Below are positions 44,662 through 56,792 of a stretch of DNA of 64,000 nucleotides, in pieces (positions within the stretch are counted from its first letter, which is position 1; the number at the start of each line of letters is the position of its first letter). The position numbers and the translations under genes are program-made. This DNA comes from Zygnema cylindricum (Eukaryota > Streptophyta > Zygnematophyceae > Zygnematales > Zygnemataceae): contig JBBHKE010001305.1 of assembly GCA_037447655.1 (NCBI GenBank), positions 62,001 to 126,000 on the forward strand. Reading direction: 5' to 3'. The notes under the pieces are model-generated. The model searched no databases, was not told the origin of the DNA, and saw nothing but the letters and a program-made list of their open reading frames with translations.

Positions 44662-47600
44662 TTCCTCAAAAAATTAATCGTTTGCAAGAAGCCGATTCTT
44701 TGTGTTTTACTTTGTTATAATATCGTCTACTGAAACTCCAAGCCGAGCCGCAATGCCAAATTGTTAGAATTAGTCACCATAAAATCTTTTGTTTGAAAGC
44801 AAAGATCATTCGAAATTACCAGCTCCTCCCTTTCTTTCCTGGTGACACCTTTTTCTTCATCTCTCCCTCTCTCATTTTTGGTGAAGCTTTTGTACTAAAA
44901 AAAATTTACTGAGCTTGACAATTTTATTTTCCCTTGGTCCACTGTTCAATGGCTAATTTCATTTGGTTAGAAAATTAAACTAGTTGCACAATGTATTTCT
45001 AGACATTTGAACTAAAGGGATAATTCTTAGTATTATAGTGGTAAATAATCGGCTTAGAGATTCTAAACTCGTAAGGCAGAGGAATATTGAACTAATCGAT
45101 GTCAGCCAAAGTGCCACACTTCAATTATTTTCGGTTCGACAGGGTGGACATTAGGGGTACTTTGAAAACTGAACATTCTTCTAGAAAGTCGTTTCCAAAA
45201 GTCTTTTCAAGAAGTCGTTTCGAAAAGGTACAAAAGGTACAATTAAAACGCCGCTTAAAACGTGCAAACGAGTACATCCTAGGGGTTTGCGACGTGACAA
45301 AAATACAGTTTCATACTGAAAAGGTACAAGCTTTCAATATGCAAAAAACAATAGTACCACGCAATTGGGCTCAAAAAGCTTGCCACGTGGCAAATGTCAT
45401 GCCTCAACGCTAATGCGAACAGATTTAAGAATAAGAGCCGCCGGCCTTTGCTTGCTTATTGGTTTCGGATGATTTTGGCGGTTATTGGCTTCAAAATATT
45501 TGAGAGCTATTGGTTGGGTAATGAGAAGCCTTTGTGCTCAATTTATTTGAAAGCTATTTCTTTCGGATAGCTTTGCTTTGGAAATAGAGTCAAACTATTA
45601 GGATATTACTGTTAGAAAATATTGATACATTTCAAGTAACATTTTAAAAATGTAGTTTAGGTTGGAAAGGGATTATTGAGATGTCCAATACTTAAGACCC
45701 TCAAAAGTACGGTGATTCTCTGACAAACCTGCTCTATTTGACCAAACAGAGTTGATAACCACATTTGCCAATTTCAAAACTGTTGCCTTTAATAGAATTT
45801 CCTTGTCCTCAACTGCCACCATCTCAAATTACATATCATTTTGACAAGTACACAAAAGTACACACAAGCCTCCAAAAGTACACAAAATGACTATGCAACC
45901 AAATCACCATAAGTGTCCAACTTCAGCTGGCAACTTTTTCAACCAACATAAAAAGCAAAAACATACAGAGGACCAGTTTACGTTCTTTATTGTATCTGCC
46001 AAATTTCACATTCCATGAACAAACATATGTTGAGAACTTGAGATATTGCATACTGAAAGCACCAAAAAATGTTGCAATAACAACATTCGCAAAATGCCAA
46101 CTTTGACACGTTGTAACTATTTTGGACAAATGGTCGAACATATAAATTCATTTGTTATCTTGGAGCGTTCATCTTCTAGTTATCACGTTTTAAGATCATA
46201 AAAAAAATTATTCAAATTCTAGATATCCCCAATAGAAAACTTACAATCTGATGGCTATTCTAGGTCTACAACACACTGCCCATCAGTAATTGTGGTTAAC
46301 ATTTTCAGGCAGTTAAGGTTGTTTAGCTTTTATTCAACTGCGGGACTCTTTTTTGAAATAAGCAATCGAAAGGTGCCGGTCTTTTCTTTTATGGTGATGT
46401 CACCATTAAAAATCGCATAAGTGTATAATGAAATAAAGTGCTTTGAATTGCATTGACAAATAAAAATCTGTAAACTTCACTGAAGCTCATTTTTAAACGT
46501 CGTTCTTATGCCAAAATTAAGATTCTAACATTTGCATGTAGTTTTCAACCATTAAGATTTGTTGCACTTGAATCGTAGCCAAAGGTTTTTTGAATGGACT
46601 ACACTATTGCCGGTACAAGGTAGCAAACCCTTATTGGTCTAGATTTGAGTCTAAGAATAAAATAAGCTTTCAATAACCATCAGCAGGAAAAAATAGCTAT
46701 TCATTACAGAATAAATAGCTATTCATCCTAGAGAATATATAGCAAATCAAATGAGATCTCTGCTCAAATTTGAGCGCCAATAAAATAAAACAATGTCCTT
46801 GCCTACTTTGTTAATGCTAGAGGTGAACCTAATAATTTTAAAACTTGGACATGTCCCAACGAAGCTGACTATTAATGTCATAATATCCACATAAATATGG
46901 TAGTACAGTTTTAAGGATATCAAAGTTTGTACAGCTCAAAGTTCTTTGAACCGAGATTGTTTTTAACTGGAAAGAAGAGAAAAAAATAAAAATACAGGCT
47001 ATTGTTTTCTTCCTTTTTTTGCACTCACAAATGTGTATGATACTAATTTCGATTCACACTATGAAGTCACTCAGTCCACAATGGTTGTAACATGGCTAAT
47101 CTTGTTAAATGTCTTCTCTACATTTTCCGGGAAGCCTGTTCGACACATTGTGAATTAAATAACTCAAAACTTCTGTTTTTTTTTTCTTAGGGTACATCTG
47201 CTTAAGAGAAAAACAACATCTGAAACCACACATTTAAAAAAGCATTGAAATACACTTTACATGCTATTTGAGATGTCCAAAATCCTTCTTCATATTGATC
47301 ATGCTCTACCTGAAGACTAACTATAGAACTACTTTTCTAAAACATTGTTGGCTTACTTTATACCTAGCCTTTTTTCTGTCTAGTGTTAATTTTCACGAAT
47401 CTAAAACTAATCAATGTAAACTAACCAGCCTATGTGTACTGCACATAATGTACTAGACTAGTATCCGACATTTTGAATTCTGACGGTGCTAAAATTAATG
47501 TTAATCTATCTAATTTTTTATTTTTTGTGAGGGTAACACTGCGAGCATATGTATACCGTACAAAATGAAGAAGGCTAATGTCTGACATTTGAAATTCTAA

Positions 47601-49986
47601 TGGTGTTGAAATTTAGTCTAAAGCTATCTTTATTATTTTCAATTTTTTAAGTGTAACCCTAAGAAAAAATATCACTGTAAATTAAACATTGCTTTCTTGT
47701 TTGAATTCCCTTATCCTATTTTCACAAACCCTCCCATGTGTTAATGGTAGCTTTTATACCATTCACTTTTAGGAATTCTACACCTAAATTTGTCAATATT
47801 CTTGAAGAACACTACTGTCGTTAATTTCTTCCTAATACTTTCTGGAGCACATCTCGAGCCCTATTTTCCACCTGTACTTATTAACTTACATCGTTTTATT
47901 TTTCTTAATTCACTGATTTTTTCTTCCTTGGGAGAATATTCGTGTAGTCCAAAACTCAATGGATATAAAGATATACATAACCATGTGTAGCCACAATAAA
48001 GTCATGGAAACTTGTTTTTAAAAGGCACAAAACGTATCCGCAGTAAAGCATAGTAACAAGCCAGCAAAGGTACATAGTTACAATTCCGAATGGCCTGCTT
48101 TTTACGAACTCCATTAGAGTTAGTCGCTGTAAAGCAAAGAAAAGTGTCCAATTAAAATATCAAATGAAATATAATTATGGGAACTACAACAGGGAAACGA
48201 AATACGGTTGAGAGAGAGGAGATATAGAAACAAGAGGGTGAAAGGAGAGTGAGAAATGGGACAGTAGTTTTCACTATAAATGTGTTCAATGTTGTGGATT
48301 CTTTGCGAGACTTGCATAGCTCCCTATTTGTGGAGGTTGAGTTTCGGTTTCCCGAGTTTCTGTCGGCGGCTGATTGACGCTGATCTGGTCGAGCAGTTTA
48401 CGGCCGCAGATCGCACGAGCGACGTGCAAACCTATGCATGTCGTATAGGTAGGCGAGTTATGCCGTGCGGTTGACGTCAAATGTCGGTTACGCATTTTCG
48501 TACGATGTAAGCTTCATAGATATGACGCATTCTAAGATATTAGGGTGAGTTTCCATGGAAACCGAGAGCCTTCCGTTTTGGTGTCCCGACGCAAGAAAGT
48601 AAACGGACGTGCGCGCAACTTTCCTTCCAAACAAGGAATCGGAGTTCACTTCTAAGGTTCTGTACGGCAGAAGCTCCTGGGTTTCTGACTTTCTGGCTTA
48701 TATGCTGGGGAGCCAAGAGGGTTGAACCAATGAAATGTTGACACGCTCCGAGAATTGCCTGAAAATGTCGGTGCCGTCCGGCACGTTTTTGACGTTATGA
48801 CAACACCAAATTCTGAGAATTGACAAAACATGTTTAATGTTTCGAAATATACAGTACGTACTGTACTAAACAAAACGGAGGAAAAAAATCATAGTTGTTC
48901 ACGGCGTTTCGTGCGAACGATTTAATCGCGACGAATTATACGTAACAAACGCATTGAACCTTTTGAAAAAATCGTTAAAATCGTTAATGAATTCCGTACA
49001 ATTCCGTACATGTAAAAGAAATTGAGTTTAACATATAACGCAGTTTGTACATTGTCCGTACAGTTCTCGTCTCCTTTCATCATATTCCGTACAATTTTGT
49101 TACAATTCCGTACGTTTCCCGTTATATTTCGTTCAGTTTACCGGACAGAAAGTACTACGAGGTCAACGTATCTTTTAGTCAAATTTCGTACTTTTTTGAT
49201 ACAAAACCGTACTATGCGTGAATACTTTACGCCGTGTAAATTATCCGCTCGCTTACGATTAAAGTACATCGCTCCGATTTATTCAAAGTCAAACTCATGC
49301 TTTAATCGTTAAAAGGAAAAATGTACGATTTGAACAACTATAAGCATCAATAAACAAAGGCCATTAACCCTAAAACATAAAGTCCTTCAAAGAACCCCGA
49401 AGTTTTCATAAAAAAGCCATTTTCTCTTCGCACCCATTCCACACTTCCTGGGCTAATCCTCGGTTTTTGAAAATATTAAAGTTCCATAGTACCCGGTGAA
49501 TGGCCTTTGGCGTTTTTGCCTTTCTAGTGGAGCTTGGTGTTCACATTGATACTTCCTTCTTTGTTCCCATTTTTGTAACTTCTGTAATTTCTAATGGAAA
49601 CATCTTTTTACACGGGCGATTTTTACTAGGCACAAAAGTTGACGTTAGGAAATACAAACATGTACTAAATTCGTACAAAATTGTTTCGTTTGACGGCGAA
49701 CGGGACTTTTGAGAATAAAACTGTTCCAGTCATGACCGGGTAACATTTTCTCGAGGGTTTAGCCGGAATTTCTCAAGTAAAATCACCAAAACTGTCAAAC
49801 TGCGACATAGAACCCGCATATTTAACGCAGCAAACCCTTTTGCTAACTAAGGAAGCTACAGTTGGAACATAGAACATGAGACTTCAACACAATACCGACA
49901 TCAACTGTGACATAGAATCATAGAGCTCAGCTCGATAGTACAGTACACCGTGAATTGCTATTAGTGGAAAGAAACTGTTTGAGTAA
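44662..49986. other. long AT-rich stretch upstream of BTB paralogue 2, no gene recognised
   Basis: The first 120 bp are shared with the other BTB copies. One CACGTG box lies at 45384-45389 in GCCACGTGGC. About 48915-49200 is an inverted copy of the dispersed repeat at 26160-26815. An isolated left end of a TA-type MITE, TACACCGTGAATTGCTATTAG, lies at 49942. No credible coding region otherwise. Confidence 0.45.
45384..45389. promoter_or_regulatory. G-box upstream of BTB paralogue 2
   Basis: CACGTG within TTGCCACGTGGCAA, a 14-bp perfect palindrome, about 720 bp upstream of the ATG at 44661. Confidence 0.4.
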
Positions 49987-50699
49987 GGCCTGTTCTCCAT
50001 TAGGCGGTCCCAGTAAACATGCGCATACGTTTATTTCTAGTGTTTACTGGCACGGCCTTCCATTATGTCGTGCCAGTAGACATCGATACTCAATTATGAT
50101 TGGAGCCACGTAGGTTAGTTTTCAGATTCTTAAAATCTAGAAATATTCTTCAAGCTGAAAATCTGTACGTAATATTTGTACGGATGGAGGTAGTTAATGA
50201 CTCGTACGAAAATTTTGCGACCAGATTTTAATTTTGAAAATCAAAATCAAAATTTCGGAACGGAATGTCAAAAAGGCGCCGCAAACTTTTAAGGTCAACG
50301 GATGTCAAAAGGAGCGTGCGAAGATATTTCGGTCGACCTTCGTACACCGTGGCGGAAGGCACATGGCGTGTACGACCTGTTCAATTCTCATTGCCTGTTC
50401 GTGGTCGATTTTTTTTCTAATTTTCATGTGTACCATGGTACGCGACTAGTGTGAAGAAACTCTCCTCCCGAGGAGAGTCTCTTCACACAGGATGATGTTG
50501 CGTGATTGCTTCGTGAATCTAAAAAAGTGAAAAATCCAACGGTCGACATTTACGCCTATAATATTGGAGTCATCCAGTAGACATGTTTCGTCATGTTTCG
50601 TCATGTTTCGTCTGACAACAAAAATAATGGTACAAATTTGTACGAAATCGTACGGCATCCAGTAAACAACCCCACTTTTCCTGTGATGGAAGTTCACCC
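49987..50699 (-). mobile_element. Tourist-like element gamma, uninterrupted sister of beta
   Basis: 713 bp from GGCCTGTTCTCCATTAG to GAAGTTCACCC, with TAA at 49984-49986 and 50700-50702. In reverse orientation it matches the non-inserted parts of 36827-39867, giving the empty sites of H1 copy c and H2. It contains a hairpin at 50449-50488. Confidence 0.88.
50449..50488. repeat. 40-nt hairpin inside element gamma
   Basis: Arms GTGTGAAGAAACTCTCCTC and GAGGAGAGTCTCTTCACAC pair at 18 of 19 positions around a CC spacer. The counterpart in beta (37028-37068) keeps the 9-bp inner and 7-bp outer stem around a 3-nt internal mismatch. Confidence 0.88.
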
Positions 50700-50702
50700 T
50701 AA

Positions 50703-51483
50703 GGCTAACCTCCATCAGGCAAAAAGTGAGGTTCATTACTGAAAAAAGTGTATTTTCGTACAGGTCCAACTCATTTTCATAGCTGACCGTACAGTAAAAA
50801 TATATATATATATATAATATGTTTACTGAGATTCGTTAAGATTCTCCAAGCTTTTTGGCGAAAATTTCCACCATCCGATTTTGAATTTTCGACGCAAACG
50901 CCCTTTCTATCCAGTTTCTGGCGACTCTCCTCGGGAGGAGACTTGCCAAGTACTTGACGTGTCTATTGGTCCACTTGGGAACAAAAAGGTATCATCCACG
51001 GCGGACAAGCAATGACGACCTCACAATTAGCAAAGGCCACGTGCCTTCGTACAGGTCGGATTTTGAGAGCGACGAAAAAATATGTGTAGCAAGATATCTC
51101 TTTGACGACTCTTTCCCTTCGTGGAAAGGACTTTACATACAAAACATAATGGGAAACGATATAAGTACAAATATTTATTTTGAAAAGGATTTCGAAACGG
51201 TTTGGTAAAACGAAATGACAAGATCGTACAAATTGTACATTAGCATAACGCTACTATGTATTTAAATCTGCGTTAGTCCGTACATGCGCAGTTCAAATTT
51301 TGTACTTTTCGAATCTTTTAATATTCTCGGTCGGCTGAACAAGGTCCGGCGTTTTTCCAATCGCAATCCAACACGTCAACAATTGGTGCCTCGCTGGCAC
51401 AACCTGATGGAGAAGTGATACAAATATTACTGCTAGTAAACGTGTCTGTACGATTACTGGGAACACTTGATGGAGGTCCACCC
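50703..51483 (+). mobile_element. Tourist-like element delta, complete
   Basis: 781 bp, ends GGCTAACCTCCATCAGG and CTTGATGGAGGTCCACCC, with TAA on both sides (50700-50702 and 51484-51486). The left TAA is shared with element gamma, so the two are head-to-tail. A truncated relative is at 24971. The inner motif CTCCTCGGGAGGAG at about 50927 recalls the gamma hairpin. Confidence 0.85.
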
Positions 51484-51494
51484 TAAATAAAAAA

Positions 51495-52454
51495 GGGAAT
51501 TACTAATCGCATAGACGATTTTTGATGCGCGCATGTAGTTGTCAGAAATTGTACATTTGAAGTACAGTTTCGTACAAGCTACGTACCTTTGAGTTCAGAT
51601 TTGACGGTCAATTCGTCGAACAACTTTGACTGGCGAAATATTGTAACGACGGTTAAAAAAGTGTCGCGCTTGGGAAGGCGACTGCCATAAGAAAAACACC
51701 AATTCACACGGCCGGCGCAGGTTTACGGTAACAAAACTACAGCAACCACATGAAAATAAAATGGTTGCGTGCAGTTAGTTTCTCACTTAACGTGAGCTCC
51801 ACTGTTAGAGCACATGTTGGCATTTAAGTGCGTAATTTATTTTGTTTTTATGTGCGCATTTTACTTTTTCTGTGAATGTGAATCATTTTGAAGTACGTTG
51901 TCAATGTAAGAATGTTGGTTCATAAATAGTGTGGCTTCATTTGGTCGCGCGTAACGACGCACTTTTTTATCATTTAGTTTGAGCAATATTTTTAGGCGGG
52001 TAGGCTTTCTTATCTTGTACGAAGTTTATTTCATTTCCTAATTTATACATATAACGTCGTCTTTTAATTTGTGTCCAAGTTCAACCTAGCGGTTCGCGAT
52101 TAGATTCCATTTTTGCGCCTAAGTTAAATGTCACTATGCGCTCTCACAGTGGAGCTCAGGGGAAGTGAGAAACTACTTGCGGCAATCTATTTTATTTACA
52201 TGTGTTTGCTGCAGTTTTGTTACCGTAACCCTACGCCAGCAGTGTGAATTGTTTTTTTTTATGACGGTCGACGTTCGCAAGCGCGACACTTTTTTAATCG
52301 TCGTTACAATATTTCGCCACTCAAAGTTGTTTGACGGATTGACCGTCAAATCTGAACTCAAAGGTACGTAGCTTGTACTAAACTTTACTTTAAATGTAAA
52401 TTTTTGACAACTACCTGCGCGTAGTAAAAATTGTCTCTACGATTAGCAACTCCC
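51495..52454. mobile_element. 960-bp foldback element with about 350-bp arms, Mutator-like
   Basis: The left arm (51495-51845) is repeated in complement at 52110-52454; landmarks are GTACGTACCTTTGAGTTCAGATTTGACGG against CCGTCAAATCTGAACTCAAAGGTACGTAG (here cited only by position: 51589-51615 and 52345-52372), plus the GTTACCGTAA and GGAGCTCAC blocks. The ends are GGGAATTACTAATCG and CGATTAGCAACTCCC. Flanks ATAAAAAA and ATAAAAAG match at 7 of 8 bases. Long arms with an 8-9 bp duplication suggest a non-autonomous Mutator-like element; the assignment is inferred. Confidence 0.82.
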
Positions 52455-52639
52455 ATAAAAAGTAGTGTTATTGACTCTATGCTAGATTCAACAAAAACAC
52501 CAACAAAAATTCGCTAATAAATTTACATTTAACACTAGATCGTGTCTCGCTATTAGTGTTAATGTTTTTTCATCGCTTATAACATCTTTGCTTCGTACAC
52601 ACTTGTAAGATTATTGATCTGGCGGTTGCGATTGAAAGG

Positions 52640-52842
52640 TACACCGTGAATCGTTATTAGCCTTATGTACGCTATATCGGCACCCCAATGTTTTGACATT
52701 GATACCTTAAATATAATACATTATCCTTTTTAAGGACGTGGACCATAGTCTACCACGTCTCTTAGAACTAAATTAGAAAGAATGATGCTAATTTTTTCTT
52801 TACACTAATAATTTTTACACGCTAATAACGATTCAAGGTGTA
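52640..52842 (+). mobile_element. 203-bp TA-flanked MITE (copy 2)
   Basis: Same length, ends and interior as 23394-23596. Ends TACACCGTGAATCG and CGATTCAAGGTGTA. Confidence 0.87.
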
Positions 52843-53119
52843 ACATTCTCATCTTTCGATTGGGGGTCTAAAATCCAAAATCTGACAAGTGTGTACGGAG
52901 AAAAGATGTTTTTAAGTGCCGTAAAAATATTAACCCTAATAGCGATTCGCGGTGTAATTTGGATACACATTCGCATATTGTAGCCGTTGTATTCTTTGTT
53001 TCACGTAGTCGACGTTGGACACGTGCGAACAGGTTCGCGCGATTTTCTCATCCTTCGAACTAGGAATCAAATCTGACGTGTCGACGCCGTTATCTGGCAC
53101 TTTTTATGTACGTTGTACG

Positions 53120-53636
53120 CATAGTTCAAAAGTAGGTGAAAGTAGGCCCATACAATATGCCTGTTGTATGTAAAACATACAATATGACCTTAAGACCCAT
53201 ATTGTGTTGGTTGCAAAATGAAAATAATAGTAACAGGGTTGAGTTGCACATCGATCGATAGAGAATTAAACGTCATGTCTAAGTTATGAAAAACATTCGG
53301 CCATTTTTTTTTGTGAGTTCTAAGATTTTTTGTATTTTAATTGTCATATTCGGACGATCGGACGGTCGCTGATCAAAGTAGTGATCTAAGAAGATCGCAT
53401 GACAAACCCAAAACACAACTCATCCTACGCCCTGTCAGTTCGCTGAAAAATTTTGTCCTGCGGAATTTTCGTCCGGTGGCGTGCGCTGTACTATGATCAT
53501 ACGTCAGATTCGTACGTTTGTACAAGAGTGTGCACAAACGCACAAACATACAGTATCCCTACTCTACGTGAGTTTTGTGCCAATTTTTGTGCGCCTACCA
53601 AAGGCCTACCATAAAAACGCCTACTTTTGAATTATG
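53120..53636 (+). mobile_element. 517-bp hAT-like MITE with 8-bp target duplication
   Basis: Ends CATAGTTCAAAAGTAGG and CCTACTTTTGAATTATG (16 of 17 bases pair), flanked by GTTGTACG at 53112-53119 and again at 53637-53644. An 8-bp duplication with CA..TG ends fits the hAT superfamily. No transposase frame. Confidence 0.83.
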
Positions 53637-53644
53637 GTTGTACG

Positions 53645-54789
53645 AAATAACGAGCAGTTTTAGTGCGGACCGACACGTGTTGTACAATACACTGTTTAAA
53701 AGCATTCCAAATTTGAGTAACTGACACAAATTACTGTAATTAGACAGCACCTATACTAGGGGTAAAGGAGAAAATATAGCTATTCCTTCTATTTTAGGTT
53801 CTAGGGTCAAAATTAGGGGCGCCGAACTAGTGTTATCAACACTATTAGTATTTCACGGTGTACTGCACTGTAGGCCTGTAGCTTTTAGTGGCCTGGGCGA
53901 CCAGAACTGGAGCATAGAAGCAAATGTACGGCCCAAGATCGCACTGAAATGAAACAACAAATTTAGTGCGATCCCCATCCCATAAAAATGATTTGCGAAT
54001 CCCTTTCAATGGTGAGTCGTGAGGCAGCGCTAATGAAGATGCAATATTGATTTTGTACACCCAAAGACGATCTGCGATTGGCTCAAATATCAAAATTTTA
54101 GACAAGGCGACTTCTCATCAGATTTTCGAATCAACATCGACACGTGTACACGCTCCAGATGTACCTCCGCGCAGGGGCACAATTTTTAGAACAGTGGTTG
54201 TCTTTTTTTTTGGACTTTTGTCGCTCTTATTTTGTTTGCTTGTGATATCCCAACTTTTTTTCGCCTTCCAGAGATTTGGTTTGTGATAATGACACGTGTG
54301 AACCAAATCAGCCCTGTAAATTAACGCCCTACACGACGGCAGTTTTCATTGGCTTAAACTTCTTGGTTCCCCGAGGTGAACGACGATTTCTTGGTTTGGA
54401 CTTTGGAGGAACCGCGCGCGCTACGATTTGCATCTGGACGCCGAAACCGACAGCTTTCGGTTTCAGAGGGAAAACGCCAAAACGCCCTTAATTTGTGAAT
54501 GGATGATGTGTACATGACATGCCCATAGGACTCCCGAAGTCACCGACATTAGTCATTAGATCCATTGGCCAACCGGTGACCATCTATTTTTCGACCGTAC
54601 TTAAAAGTAACATCAGGAATCGTTACACTGCCTATCGTTATTAGCGTTAATGCGAAATTAGAATTAATAATACTAGTTTAGTGTAAGGAGACGTGGTAGA
54701 TTGTAGTCCACTTCTTTAAATAATGTCGTTAACTCTTTTTTGTGATTTTCGGCCAAAAATAGTCGCGACCGAATTAGTGTTGTTAACGC
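53645..54789. other. no gene recognised; MITE fragments
   Basis: Isolated TA-type ends: ACTATTAGTATTTCACGGTGTA (about 53842-53863) and TACACTGCCTATCGTTATTAG (54624). Open frames at 53845-54105 (minus) and 54276-54491 (plus) show no known domain. Confidence 0.4.
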
Positions 54790-55291
54790 TACACCGCGAA
54801 TCGTAATTAGAGTCATGAAAAAATTAGAGTACAAAAGCTAAAAAAAAAAATTAGAGTAATTAATGCTAATTTATGTGATAGAGCTTTTTCAACTATGAAG
54901 TTTACTCGAATTTATTTAAGTACTCTAATTTCAGTAATTTGGCACGCTAATATCCTCTACTGTAAATAAGATATTCGTACAAGATTTGGCAAAACGCACA
55001 GTTTATCGCCACTATGAAGTTTGCACTACGCGGTTTGTTAAAACGCAGTTACATGATAACGGCCTGTATTAAATCATTATTTGTACTTTCTTATTTAATA
55101 AAGTACAATATTGCACTGTCTGAGACCGTCCGTACTCCACAATAATTAAAACGAACCTATATTAGAATTAAATACGCTTATTAAATAGAATAATGAAAAA
55201 ATTAGAGTCGTTTACTCTATTTCATGTGATTGAGTCGAAATTTCGAGCGACCGAATTAGAGTAATTTACTCTAATTACTATTCGCGGTGTA
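54790..55291 (+). mobile_element. 502-bp TA-flanked MITE
   Basis: Ends TACACCGCGAATCGTAATTAG and CTAATTACTATTCGCGGTGTA. Relatives: 27246-28053 (reverse) and a fragment at 21285-21490. No coding capacity. Confidence 0.87.
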
Positions 55292-55294
55292 CAG

Positions 55295-55498
55295 TACACC
55301 GCCAATTGTTATTAGCGTGTAAGTTTTTTTAGCGTATACGAATAATTAGCGTGGTTTACGCTAATTGGGAATTTGAAATTTTTCGAAGAAATCGTCTATT
55401 CTAATTAGGAATTAGGGTTACTTTTAAATAGTGTGGATAAATAAAAAAAAAGCGGGACGGAATTAGCGTACACAACGCTAATAACGATTGGCGGTGTA
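55295..55498 (+). mobile_element. 204-bp TA-flanked MITE
   Basis: Ends TACACCGCCAATTGTTATTAG and CTAATAACGATTGGCGGTGTA. Only three bases separate it from the 502-bp element on its left. Its interior resembles both terminal parts of the 56231 element, so it is probably an internal-deletion derivative. Confidence 0.87.
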
Positions 55499-55499
55499 C

Positions 55500-55946
55500 T
55501 ACACCGTGAATCGCTACTACACCGTGAATCGGTATTGGCGTAATGGACGCTATTTAAGGTACCTTTTTTTTTTTGCAAATTCTCAAATATAATTATCCAC
55601 GCTATTTTAAAAAACCCTAATTCCTAATTAGAATAAACGATCTCGTTGAAAATTTCCAAATTCTCAATTAGCGTAAATAACGGTAATTGTTCCTACACGC
55701 TAAAGAAACCTTTACGCGAATAACGATTCACGGTGTAGCGTCAATGACTCTAATTGCGGTACCCCGTTTTTTAACCCAAATTCTCAAATAGAATTAATAA
55801 AAACCCTTTAAAAAACAAATTAGAGTAAATGATTTTCCTCAAAACCCCCGAATTCCCAAATAGCGTAAATATCGCTAATTGTTTCATTAGGCTATATATT
55901 TCATTAGGCTATCTATTTCATTACGCTAATAGCGATTCACGGTGTA
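55500..55946 (+). mobile_element. outer TA-flanked MITE, split by a nested relative
   Basis: The left end TACACCGTGAATCGCTAC is at 55500-55517 and the remainder runs from 55738 to CGATTCACGGTGTA at 55946. Joining across the inner copy restores the usual CTATTAGCG-type end with one mismatch (CTACTAGCG). Confidence 0.82.
55518..55737 (+). mobile_element. inner TA-flanked MITE, 220 bp
   Basis: Ends TACACCGTGAATCGGTATTGG and CGAATAACGATTCACGGTGTA. It is inserted at a TA inside the left terminal repeat of the outer copy. Confidence 0.85.
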
Positions 55947-56230
55947 ACGATGAGCGTTGTTGTAGCATCAAAGTTTTTTCCACCGATTAAAATAGCTTTT
56001 CCGCGTGCACACTTCTCGGGTTATTTATTTGACGGTTGCGATGGGAAGTTAAAGACCCTACCTTCCGATTGGCAGTGTCCAAAACCCTAGATAAAATTGG
56101 ACGTGTGTGTACGGAGGAATTAGCGATTCGCGGTGTTCTGCACTGAACTGTAGAGTGCAGGGAAGGATCGTACTATAATTGTACGGTACGATACGGACTG
56201 CTAGCTCACACATTTTGTTTCCATTTGAAC

Positions 56231-56792
56231 TACACCGCCAATCGCTATTAGCGTAGAAGTTTCTTTAGCGTGTAGGAATAATTACCGTGGTTTACGCTAA
56301 TTAAGAATTTGAAAAATTTGAAAAAAAACATGCATTCTAATTGTTTAAAAATTATAATTTGGGTCTTTGAAAAAAATAAATGTCGGTCGCAAACATGCTT
56401 ACACTAATATAGGTACTTGTACAAAATCTGACAAATCGTACACAAATCGTACGTTCACACGGTCGAAACGTGGTTGTTGGACGAATATGTGCGAACGTGA
56501 TATTTGACAGCCCGATTTCATCCCCCTCTTAGAGCGCATATTCTCATGCGTCCTCGGTTACTAAAACTCATTAATTATACTTTTTCACTTAAAAAGGTAC
56601 AATTTTGTACGATTTGACACGCACCATACACCACACTATTTAAACAACAACGTACTTTCGTTTTGTACGGTACTTGGAAAATAACCCTAAATGGCGTAAA
56701 GAAAAAAATAGAATAAGCTACGCTATTTGAGAATAATAAAAAAAAGCGGGAAGGAATTAGCGTACACTACGCTAATAGCGATTGGCGGTGTA
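56231..56792 (+). mobile_element. 562-bp TA-flanked MITE
   Basis: Ends TACACCGCCAATCGCTATTAG and CTAATAGCGATTGGCGGTGTA, a perfect 21-base match. Homologous to 38644-39186 in reverse orientation. Confidence 0.88.

Noticed and set aside
52165-52371. Open frame in the right arm of the foldback at 51495-52454
   Set aside because: The same arm is present in complement at the other side without a matching conserved frame; chance opening.
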